Positions 56,486 through 64,000 of a stretch of 64,000 bases of DNA are shown here, piece after piece. Origin of the DNA: Planctomycetes bacterium ADurb.Bin069 (GTDB taxonomy: Bacteria > Planctomycetota > UBA8108 > UBA8890 > UBA8898); assembly GCA_002070955.1 (NCBI GenBank), contig MWEK01000016.1, forward strand, positions 1-64,000, given 5' to 3'. Both the position numbers and the translations under genes were made by a program. The notes beneath the pieces were generated by a model. It ran no database searches and was not told the origin of the DNA. It saw only the letters and a list, made by a program, of their open reading frames with translations. Position 1 is the first letter of the stretch; the number at the start of each line of letters is the position of its first letter.

Positions 56486-57514
56486 ATGGGATCGAGAGCC
56501 CGCGCCGCCGCGATCGCCGCGCTCGTTGCGCTCGGCGCCGTTGCCGGCTGCCGGAGCCTAGGGCGTGTGCCCGAACATGAGGACGCCGTCGCCCGCGGCG
56601 AACGCTGCCTGGAAGTCCGCGATTTCCAGGGCGCCGAACTGTACTACGAGCGCGCGCTCCAGGCAAGCCCGCGCAACGCCAAAGCCCGCATCGGCCTGGC
56701 GCGCGTTGCCCTCGAACGCGACGACCCGCGGGCCGCCCTCGCCCAAGCCGACCGAGCCGAGCGCGAGTGCGTTCTCGCCGAGCAGGACAAGGTCGCGCTC
56801 TTGATCGTCCGCGGCCGCGCCTGCCAGAGGCTCGGCCGGCCGGTCGGGTTGGTCTGGGCCTATCTTCACCGCGCCTACGAGGCGGGCGGCCCCGAGACCA
56901 GACAGCGCCTGCACAAGGATCTCCTCCGCCTGGCCGGGCAGTTGCCCTCCGACACCCCCGGCGTCAAGGAGTTTTTGGCCGCCGTTCCCGCCGGCGGCGC
57001 CGCGGCGCGGTCGCGCATCCGCCCGCGCCGCGACTGGGATCCCGGCGGCGCGCCTCAGGCCGACATTCCCATGGGGAAGCCTTTCCGCATCACGGTCCAC
57101 CACTCGGCGCACGATGCCTTCATCGCGGGTTCCGCGGCCCGCTCGGCCGCCGCCTCGGCGGAGGTCATCCGCAGGATGCGCGCCTATCACGTCCAGAACC
57201 GGCACTGGCAGGACATCGGCTACCACTTCGTAATCGATCCCCGCGGCGGCATCTGGGAAGGCCGCCCGCTGCGGTTTCAGGGCGCGCATGCCGGCGCCGC
57301 GCACAACAAGGGCAATATCGGCATCTGCGTCATCGGCAACTACGATGCCCAAGGGCCCAGCGCGGCGCAGGTGGACAGCCTGACGTGGCTCATCCGCCGC
57401 CTCTGCGCCCAATACGACATCCCCAAGCGCCAGATCTTCTCCCATTGCGATCTCAAGGCGACGACCTGCCCGGGTCGTTTCCTGAAGCGCATCGTCGCCG
57501 AGCTGCGGGCGTGA
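56486..57514 (+). CDS. Lipoprotein N-acetylmuramoyl-L-alanine amidase (PGRP type) with TPR
   Basis: The 342-residue protein has a signal peptide with a lipobox ending in AVAGC (Cys22 or close), TPR-like repeats (about 30-150), and an amidase_2 domain (about 190-342): FRITVHHSA, YHFVIDPRGGIWEGRPL, GAHAGAAHNKGNIGICVIGN and SHCDLKATTCPG (zinc ligands His/His/Cys). It cuts the amide bond in peptidoglycan, probably anchored in the outer membrane. AGAGGAG precedes the ATG 56486. Confidence 0.9.
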   Translation: MGSRARAAAIAALVALGAVAGCRSLGRVPEHEDAVARGERCLEVRDFQGAELYYERALQASPRNAKARIGLARVALERDDPRAALAQADRAERECVLAEQDKVALLIVRGRACQRLGRPVGLVWAYLHRAYEAGGPETRQRLHKDLLRLAGQLPSDTPGVKEFLAAVPAGGAAARSRIRPRRDWDPGGAPQADIPMGKPFRITVHHSAHDAFIAGSAARSAAASAEVIRRMRAYHVQNRHWQDIGYHFVIDPRGGIWEGRPLRFQGAHAGAAHNKGNIGICVIGNYDAQGPSAAQVDSLTWLIRRLCAQYDIPKRQIFSHCDLKATTCPGRFLKRIVAELRA

Positions 57515-57589
57515 GCCGCTTTCCGCCCCTATGCGCGTACTTCTTGAAGAAGCGGCGATCTAGGCGGCGCCTCCGCCGGCCCCGGTCCT

Positions 57590-58696
57590 TCAGAGCAAAT
57601 CCTTGTAGAACGACAGCGTTTCGGCCGCGGTCTTTTCCCAGGTGAACGCGCGGGCGCGGGCGCGGCCCCGCTCCCTGAGGTCGCGCGCAAGAGCCTCATC
57701 CGCCAGGATCGCGTCGATGGCCTCCGCGATGGCGTCCTCGCTTTCGGGATTCACCTGCAGCGCCGCTCCGCCCGTCACCTCGGGAAGAGCGCCGCGATCC
57801 GAAGCGATGACCGGCACGCTGCTTGCCATGGACTCGAGGGCGGGCAGGCCGAATCCCTCGTAGAGGCTCGGGTAGAGCGAGATGGCGGCGCGGGAGAGCA
57901 GCGCCGGCAAATGCTCTTTCGGCACGTTTCCAAGGAGCTTCGCGCCCTCGGAACCGCCCTCCAAGAACCGCGCGATGCGGCCGCGCTCGCCGAGGATCAC
58001 GAGGTCGCGGCCGCGCGCGGCCCGCCGCGCCGCGCGCGCGGTCCGCGCGATGTTCTTGCGCGGCTCGGGAGATCCGACGAGAAAAATCAGATACGGCCGG
58101 ACGATGCCGTACCGGGCCAGCACCGCCTCCGCGTCGGCTTCGCTCGGCGCCTCGAAGAAAAACGGCTCGACGCCTAAATGGACGACCTTGATTCCCTCCG
58201 CGGGAAAGCCCAACAGCTCGATCACGTCTTCCCGCGTCCTCGCGGAGCTGGCGATCACGCCCGCGGCGCGCGCCAAGGATCGCGGAAGCTCGCCCTTGTA
58301 GCCCTTGTCGTTGAGCGCGCGGTCGGAGTAGTACTCAGGGTGCTTGAGATAGGCGAGGTCGTGGACCGTGAGCACGAGCCGCGCGCGCCGGGCGGGCGGC
58401 AGAACGAAGTGAAGGCCGTGGAAGATGTCGACCGGACCGCACAAAGCCTCGACGGGCGGCCAGTTCAAGCGGCCCCACAACGCGTCGACCAGCGTCCGCG
58501 GGCAATGGAACTGCCGCAGCGTGAAGCGCGCATCGTCCGGCTTCCACGCGGCGCCCCGCTCCCGGAAGCGGTTGTAGAAGAGCACAAAACGCTCTTCGCC
58601 GCCGGCGCGGGCGAAGGCGCCAATGAGCTCGCGGGCATAACGCGCCACGCCCCCGAAATGGAAAAGCGCGTGATAGGCATCTATGGCGACTCGCAT
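57590..58696 (-). CDS. Glycosyltransferase family 4 protein
   Basis: The 368-residue GT-B enzyme has an N-terminal MRVAIDAYHALFHFGGVARYARELI, HGLHFVLPPARR, LVGSPEPRKNIA, and the GT4 signature SLYEGFGLPALESMASSVPVIASDRGALPEV. It would transfer a hexose from a nucleotide sugar, perhaps in surface polysaccharide synthesis. ATG 58694-58696 begins the first strand. Confidence 0.92.
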   Translation of the reverse strand: MRVAIDAYHALFHFGGVARYARELIGAFARAGGEERFVLFYNRFRERGAAWKPDDARFTLRQFHCPRTLVDALWGRLNWPPVEALCGPVDIFHGLHFVLPPARRARLVLTVHDLAYLKHPEYYSDRALNDKGYKGELPRSLARAAGVIASSARTREDVIELLGFPAEGIKVVHLGVEPFFFEAPSEADAEAVLARYGIVRPYLIFLVGSPEPRKNIARTARAARRAARGRDLVILGERGRIARFLEGGSEGAKLLGNVPKEHLPALLSRAAISLYPSLYEGFGLPALESMASSVPVIASDRGALPEVTGGAALQVNPESEDAIAEAIDAILADEALARDLRERGRARARAFTWEKTAAETLSFYKDLL

Positions 58697-59079
58697 GGCC
58701 TGCTCCGACACCACGGCGCCGCCGCCCATCGCGCCGCGTGCGCCCGGCGGGAAAACGGCGCGTTTCCGCCGGCCTAGGGTTGACTGCCTCGAGCCGGCAA
58801 GCAACGGCGGCGAGAAGAGCCGCGCTCGGTGTGCGCGCTGCCCCGCATGCTTCCGGGGCGCCAGGTTACTCCGCGCGGGGCGAAGGGTCAAGCGTGTTCC
58901 GCGCTGCCCGCGGCATTCCGCGCCGGCCCGGGGCGGTCAACGCGGCCGCGGCGTGCAAGCCCAAGAAATGGCAGCCCAGGGTCGATCTCACGCCCCCTCC
59001 GATGCCGCCGCTTCAGTGGAACCGGGCCGGCGCCGCCGGTACAATGGGCCGCGGCGCGGAGACAAGCGCGGAGGCTCCA
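58697..59079. other. 383-bp divergent intergenic stretch
   Basis: Between the divergent glycosyltransferase and sialidase genes. Open frames here are short or Arg/Pro-rich and not believed. TACAAT (59040-59045) with a weak TGGAAC is a possible sialidase promoter. Confidence 0.5.
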
Positions 59080-60201
59080 ATGTCGAACTTACGGTTACTG
59101 GCGGCGGCGGCGCTCGCGGCGGCGGCGAACGGGGCGGAGCCGCCGCTCACCCACGTCAACGTTTTCGTCTCGGGCCAGGGCGGCTATCACGCGTACCGAA
59201 TCCCCGTCATCGAGACGGCGCCGGACGGCACGCTGATCGCCTTCGCCGAGGCGCGCAAACACAGTTTGTCCGACCCGGGCGGCCGCGGGCAGGACATCGA
59301 TCTTGTGTATAAGCGCAGCAGCGACGGCGGGGCCACGTGGTCCGCCATGACGGTGCTGGAGGACCCCGGAGAGCTGTGGTCCGCCGCCAACCCCGCCACG
59401 CTCGTCGATCGCGACACAAGACGCGTGTGGGTTTTTTACTGGCGCTCGAAGCCCGGCCGCGGCACCAAGAGCGCCCGCCCCGGCACCGACGACGTCCAGA
59501 CCCTGGCGCGCTGGAGCGCCGACGCCGGGCGCGCCTGGTCCGACCCGATCGACTTGACGGCCATCGCCCGCGACCTGACGGAGAAAACGGCGTGGGGAGC
59601 CAGCGTCGCGGGACCGGGCGGCGCGCTGCAGACCCGCGGCGGCCGTCTGGTGGTCCCCTTCTGGAAATACGCCCCCTTCGGCGTCTTCACCCTGTTTTCC
59701 GACGATCACGGCGCGACTTGGCGCCGCGGCAATCTCGTGCCCGGCCGCCAGGGCGGCGACGAAAGCCAGCTCGTCGAGCTGGCCGACGGCCGCCTGCTTA
59801 TCGACATGCGGCAGGAAACCGGCCCGCATCGGTGGCTGGCCGAAAGCACCGACGGCGGCGCCACCTGGTCGCCGCCGCGGCCGGGCGTCGCCGTCGCGCC
59901 GGTCGCCTGCTCGATCGAACGTTTTACTCTCAAGGCGCGCGGCGACGATCGCGACCGCATCATCTGGACCGCTCCCAAGGGCCCCGATCGACGGCGCCTC
60001 GTCGTCTTGACGAGCTACGACGAGGGCGCAACCTTCACCAACGAGCGCCTGATCGCCGACGATTTCGCGGCCTATTCCGATCTCACGATCCTCAAGGACG
60101 GAACCGCGGGCGTTCTCTGGGAGCGGGGCCTTGAGCGCGGCTACCAGTTCATCGTCTTCACGCGCTTGGGCCGGGAGTTCCTGGAACCCGGCGCGAAGTA
60201 G
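59080..60201 (+). CDS. Secreted sialidase (exo-alpha-sialidase family)
   Basis: The 373-residue protein has a signal peptide (1-18), a YRIP motif (AYRIPV, equivalent to FRIP, with the first catalytic Arg), and four Asp boxes: SSDGGATW, SADAGRAW, SDDHGATW and STDGGATW. This is the six-bladed sialidase fold that removes terminal sialic acids. ATG at 59080 has GCGGAGG upstream. Stands alone. Confidence 0.9.
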   Translation: MSNLRLLAAAALAAAANGAEPPLTHVNVFVSGQGGYHAYRIPVIETAPDGTLIAFAEARKHSLSDPGGRGQDIDLVYKRSSDGGATWSAMTVLEDPGELWSAANPATLVDRDTRRVWVFYWRSKPGRGTKSARPGTDDVQTLARWSADAGRAWSDPIDLTAIARDLTEKTAWGASVAGPGGALQTRGGRLVVPFWKYAPFGVFTLFSDDHGATWRRGNLVPGRQGGDESQLVELADGRLLIDMRQETGPHRWLAESTDGGATWSPPRPGVAVAPVACSIERFTLKARGDDRDRIIWTAPKGPDRRRLVVLTSYDEGATFTNERLIADDFAAYSDLTILKDGTAGVLWERGLERGYQFIVFTRLGREFLEPGAK

Positions 60202-60224
60202 GCGCCCGCCGCGCGAACGCCCCG

Positions 60225-63200
60225 TCACCGCGCCAGACGAAATCCGACATCGGCCGCGCCTTTCGTGGGATAGTCCCAGTTGCGGGCCGCCGACCGGCAG
60301 GATTCGGCGTCCGCGTACCACGCTCCTCCGCGCAGAATGCGCCGCGTGCCAGACACGGGTCCCGTCGGATCGACGACGGGGGCGGCGGTGTAGCTCCCGT
60401 ACCAATCGCGGCACCATTCGTACACGTTGCCCGACATGTCGTACAGGCCCCAGGCGTTCGGCGCCAGGAGTCCGACCGGGTGCGCATACAGCCGTCCTCT
60501 GAGCGCCGTGTTGCCGTAGTACCAGGCGCAGGCGCCGATACGCGCGCCGGAAGAATCGTCGCCCCAATAGTACCGCGCCGTCGTTTTTGCACGGCAGGCG
60601 TACTCCCACTGGGCCTCCGTGGGGAGGCTGAAATTTTTCCCGCTGGAGGCGTTGAGCTTGAAGACGAAGTTCTGAGCATCGTGCCAACTCACGTAAACGG
60701 CGGGCGTGTCGGGATCGTTGACCACGTTGGGCTGTTTCGACCAAGGCATCGTCTTCATGACGGCGTACCACTGCAGCTTCGTCACCACGGTCTTCCCGAG
60801 CCAAAAGCCGGTCAAAGTGACCTGGTGCTGCGGGGACTCCTCGGCCCGCCCGCCCTTTTCGCCCGGAGCGCATCCCATCGAGAACGTCCCCGCCGGGCAG
60901 TAGACCATCTGGAGCGGCACGTTGCCCGGCAGCAAAAACGTCTCCGTCGGGGGGCGACAGCAGCCTATCGAAACAGTCGTCGTCAACGGATCGCTCCCGA
61001 TGAACGCGTCCCCGGCGCAGGCGATCGGGTGGGCATCCCGCTCCGCTTCCGAGATGATCAGATCCGACCGCGACGCGACGCCGCAGCACTCGTAACCGAC
61101 GAAGCAGGCATCGGTCATCACCTCGAAGTAGGAGACGAGCCGATTGCCCGCCGGCGTCCTGACCCAAACGAGAATGCTAAGCTCTGAATCCGCCGCGAAG
61201 GGTTTCCCGAGGATCTGACCCCGCGCGACCTTGACTCCCGCCGCCGGGGAGAAGGCCGGGGCGATGCCCTGGATCACGAAGCGGATCGCCGGATACTGCG
61301 TCGAACGAAGGCAGAGCGCCGTTCCGCGCGCACCGAGCGTGCTTCCCACGACGACGCCGTCCACGGGCGAAACGACCCACTCGCCTCGAGGATCCACGCC
61401 GCTGCAGAAATAGTAGTAATGTCCCATGTGCCGGCACGAGGGCCGGCCCGACTCGAAATCGTCGGACACGTTCCGTCCGACCCCCGATCTGAAGCGCGAG
61501 ATGCGGGCGATGGCGTCGCGCGGCGCGAAATCCGCCGCGACGAACTTCGGCGGCGCCGCGACCGGGTCGAGATCGAGCGTCGCGGGCGCGGCCTTGGACC
61601 CCGAAAGGAAGCCGCTGATGGCCCCGGACCCCGGGGTGACCCGGAAGGAGCCCGTGAAGCTCGCCCATTTCGAGGCGAACGTCAGGGTCATCGTGCCCGG
61701 CGGGTCGGCCAGCGTGATCGTCATCTTCATGCCGCTCAGGCTGCCGACCCCCGCGACGGCTTCGCCCCGGGGCGGCGTGAGCAGCGCGTCCCACCCGCCG
61801 CTCGCCTCGGACAAGGCCAGAGTCCAGAAGGGTTCGGCGCCGAACATCATGTGATAGATCCCCTTGGGGGAGGGCGGCGGCGGCAAGACGCGCACCGTGC
61901 CCGGGGCCACCCTTTGGTTGTTATCCTCGTCGGCCTCCACCACGCCGGGAAGGAAATCCGGCGGCTGTCCCGGTTTCGCATCGACCACGACGATGAGGCG
62001 GTAATCGCCGTCAGGGATATCGTCGCCGATGAGCGCGGCACCGTTGGTTCGCTGCCGCAACCCGCGGTCGAGGTGGCGGTTCCACAGGCGATACCCATCG
62101 GTAAGCTCGAAGTCGGAATCATCCACGATTTCGTCGCGGGACAGATAGACGGCCGTATCGAACCGCGAATCCCCCGCGGGCCCCTCCGCCCCGATGTTCG
62201 CCACGACGTAGGTGAACGTCAATTCCTCCCCGCGCCTGACCGCGGAGGCGCCGGCCGCGGCCGACGCCACGGTGAGGTCCGGCAGGGCGACCTCGCCGTC
62301 GACCCGCACCTTCGTGTCCGAGGCGCGCCAGTTGTTGTCCTCGTCGGACTCCAGGACGCCCGGCGGGAAGCCCGGCGCGCGTCCGGGGCCGTCGTCCACA
62401 CGGACGATCAGGTGGTATTCTCCGTCCGGGACGCTCCAGGCTATCGGCGCCTTCCCGGTCACCGCCGCCATCCAACCGGCGCCGATACGGTCCTGTCGGA
62501 GGGCGTACCCGCCGTCCAGCGGCAGATCCGCCGGATCCAGGATCGCATCCGCCGACAGGTAGAGGGCGACATCGAAGGTCGCCGACTTGGGGCGGGAGGC
62601 CGCGCCCCGGTTCCCCAGGACGTAGGAGAATTCCAGTTCCTGCCCGTGCTTGATCTCGGCCGCGGCAGGCACCACCGACCACACGACGAGGTCGGGAAGA
62701 GCCGATGGCGGCGGGAACCGCAGCGTGGCCGAGGCCTTCCTGCCGAGCCGATTCGCGACCTTGAAGCTCAGGGTGCCGCGCGGCGGATCGCCGCGCACGG
62801 TCTGCACCCAGCTCGCGAAGACGGCGCCGGGGCCGGCGCTGCAGTCCGTGAAATCGCGCCGCGCGCAGAAATCCGCATCAATGGCCAGGTCGTCCACGCC
62901 CTCGGGGCCCTTGACGGTCAGGCTGCCTCCGTACAACGCGCGGTTGTCATCGCGGATCGCCGCGAACAGGGGGATTCCGTACTCTCCGCCGCCCCTGTCG
63001 ACCATCGGCCCCGTCTGCTGCACCGCGATCGAGAGGCCGCCCCGCGGCGATGCGAAGTCGGGGTTGTCGACGAGCAGCCGCACCGCGGCGCTGAATCCGG
63101 AGGTGTCGGCCGCGGTATATTCCACCTCCCAGGCCGAATCCGATCCTTCCAGAAGCTGCTCGCACTCCAGTCGGAGAGCGCCCGCTTCCAAGCTGCACGA

Positions 63201-64000
63201 CCGCCATTCCCAGTCATCGCAGAAGCCGCCGTCGAGCGCCAGTTCCGTCGCGCCCTGAGGCGCGGCCACCGTCAAGCTGCCGCCCGCCAGGGTCCCGGCC
63301 GGGCTGTCGACGGCAAGCACGCAGGGGATTCCGTAAAGGACCGCATCGCCGCAGTCCGCGCCGCCGTCGCACAACCGCACCGCCTCGCCGCGCAGCGTCG
63401 CCGCGATCCCGATGCGCGGCGGGAGGCCCGCGACCGCGATCGTCTGGCCCAACAGCTTGCCCTTGAGCGCCAGCAGCCCCCCGGCGGTGCTTCCCGTCAG
63501 AGTGATTCCCCGCGCGGCTCCCGCGCCTTTCAAGGTCAAGGACGTGCGGCCCGTGCTCGCCGCGTGCTTTCCCGAGGCAACGCACGCAAGCTCGCGCCCC
63601 GAAGCGAACGTGAGGACCGCGTCACCGGCGCGCTTAGTCCCCGCGTGAACTAGCTTGAGGTCCAGCCGCCACGCATCCGTCGCCGGCGGAGCCGCGTCCG
63701 GGACAAGCGCAAGTTCGGAGCGCGCGATCTTCAGGGCGAGCTTCCCTCTCGCCGCATCCGTCGTCGTCACCGTTCCCTTGATCGTGCCGTGCATCTCCGC
63801 GCCCGCGCTGGATACGTTCAAGGTCGCCGACAGCGAACCCGAGATTCGCGTGTAAGGCGCGGCGACGGTGAACTTCTTCATGGCCAGGACGACCCGCGCG
63901 GTTCCAGGGGCGCCGCGCACGGACGAGACCGCGCCGCTCACCGTGAACATCACCGCCGCGGGGTCGCCGTCCGGGAATTCGATCAACGCCGAGCCCGACC
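60225..64000 (-). CDS. Large secreted CARDB/SUMF1-domain protein, 5' end outside window
   Basis: The frame runs off the right edge with no stop, so at least 1257 residues are coded. Order: unnamed beta-rich repeats, CARDB-like folds (LPDLVVWSVVPAAAEIKHGQ at about 62690 and LPDLTVASAAAG at about 62280), an M23-like domain (about 61390-61110, VSPVDGVVVGS and LILGKPFAA-type segments but no HLH), and a C-terminal SUMF1/FGE-like domain (about 60960-60230) with LPTEAQWEYACRA, GLYDMSGNVYEWCRDWYG and RRILRGGAWY. It keeps only one of the two Cys of true formylglycine-generating enzymes (CRSAARN), so it is probably not an FGE. Extracellular role unknown. Confidence 0.8.
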   Translation of the reverse strand, partial: SGSALIEFPDGDPAAVMFTVSGAVSSVRGAPGTARVVLAMKKFTVAAPYTRISGSLSATLNVSSAGAEMHGTIKGTVTTTDAARGKLALKIARSELALVPDAAPPATDAWRLDLKLVHAGTKRAGDAVLTFASGRELACVASGKHAASTGRTSLTLKGAGAARGITLTGSTAGGLLALKGKLLGQTIAVAGLPPRIGIAATLRGEAVRLCDGGADCGDAVLYGIPCVLAVDSPAGTLAGGSLTVAAPQGATELALDGGFCDDWEWRSCSLEAGALRLECEQLLEGSDSAWEVEYTAADTSGFSAAVRLLVDNPDFASPRGGLSIAVQQTGPMVDRGGGEYGIPLFAAIRDDNRALYGGSLTVKGPEGVDDLAIDADFCARRDFTDCSAGPGAVFASWVQTVRGDPPRGTLSFKVANRLGRKASATLRFPPPSALPDLVVWSVVPAAAEIKHGQELEFSYVLGNRGAASRPKSATFDVALYLSADAILDPADLPLDGGYALRQDRIGAGWMAAVTGKAPIAWSVPDGEYHLIVRVDDGPGRAPGFPPGVLESDEDNNWRASDTKVRVDGEVALPDLTVASAAAGASAVRRGEELTFTYVVANIGAEGPAGDSRFDTAVYLSRDEIVDDSDFELTDGYRLWNRHLDRGLRQRTNGAALIGDDIPDGDYRLIVVVDAKPGQPPDFLPGVVEADEDNNQRVAPGTVRVLPPPPSPKGIYHMMFGAEPFWTLALSEASGGWDALLTPPRGEAVAGVGSLSGMKMTITLADPPGTMTLTFASKWASFTGSFRVTPGSGAISGFLSGSKAAPATLDLDPVAAPPKFVAADFAPRDAIARISRFRSGVGRNVSDDFESGRPSCRHMGHYYYFCSGVDPRGEWVVSPVDGVVVGSTLGARGTALCLRSTQYPAIRFVIQGIAPAFSPAAGVKVARGQILGKPFAADSELSILVWVRTPAGNRLVSYFEVMTDACFVGYECCGVASRSDLIISEAERDAHPIACAGDAFIGSDPLTTTVSIGCCRPPTETFLLPGNVPLQMVYCPAGTFSMGCAPGEKGGRAEESPQHQVTLTGFWLGKTVVTKLQWYAVMKTMPWSKQPNVVNDPDTPAVYVSWHDAQNFVFKLNASSGKNFSLPTEAQWEYACRAKTTARYYWGDDSSGARIGACAWYYGNTALRGRLYAHPVGLLAPNAWGLYDMSGNVYEWCRDWYGSYTAAPVVDPTGPVSGTRRILRGGAWYADAESCRSAARNWDYPTKGAADVGFRLAR

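Noticed and set aside
61419..63653. Plus-strand open frame of 744 codons
   Set aside because: It lies opposite the CARDB/SUMF1 protein and is Arg/Gly/Ala-rich without domain signals.

Overview
The window is about 64 kb of very GC-rich DNA (hand counts near 74% just inside the left end) with tightly packed genes on both strands. Several features point to an uncultured member of the Planctomycetota or a close relative: a membrane-anchored coiled-coil protein of a kind I associate with planctomycetes, next to an FHA protein, a Ser/Thr kinase and an ECF sigma factor; a second giant kinase-TPR protein; a VWA/HEAT protein; a PqaA-type protein; a sialidase; and a SUMF1/CARDB protein. This phylum call is inference from gene content and remembered families, not from a search.

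Left end (1-2642): the first ~425 bases carry fragments of accA and of a DNA-3-methyladenine glycosylase, are clearly less GC-rich (~57%), and look betaproteobacterial. They abut a gene whose 5' end is missing, so the junction near 425-445 is either a rearrangement or an assembly chimera. The truncated gene is a degenerate leucyl-tRNA synthetase that keeps both zinc ribbons and the C-terminal domains but has lost the catalytic signatures.

2.8-21.5 kb: a membrane-tethered trypsin-like protease, a LolA/LolB-like secreted protein, a minus-strand operon (sigma-54 activator, small lipoprotein-like protein, rlmN), dprA, a 1555-residue kinase/ATPase/TPR protein, aspS, the infC-rpmI-rplT translation operon with its own promoter, an L,D-transpeptidase, tRNA-Pro(CGG), a small basic protein, a secreted protein ending in a Cys motif, and a VWA protein.

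21.5-30.5 kb: a minus-strand rpoN followed by a gliding-type ABC exporter (ATPase, permease, GldG-like, DUF4340), then lnt, a PTS EIIA-like regulator and rpsU. 30.5-38.2 kb: trpE-G-D-C-F on the minus strand (trpB and trpA absent), hemG, and a PqaA-like hydrolase.

38.2-46.0 kb: one compact arginine operon, argB-argH-argG-X-argC-argD-argF'. X is an unassigned P-loop protein. The last gene is of the N-acetyl/N-succinylornithine carbamoyltransferase type rather than the ornithine type, so the pathway probably runs through an acylated citrulline. No argA, argJ or argE is present here.

46-64 kb: two orphan secreted or membrane proteins, cysS, a five-gene signalling operon (coiled-coil, FHA, kinase, membrane protein with an in-frame palindromic repeat, ECF sigma factor), a lipoprotein PGRP-type amidase, a GT4 glycosyltransferase, a sialidase, and a very large secreted CARDB/SUMF1 protein that runs off the right edge.

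Many transcription units have near-consensus sigma-70-type promoters (TTGnnn, 16-18 bp, TAnnnT) just upstream. No rRNA, CRISPR array, transposase or prophage gene was seen.
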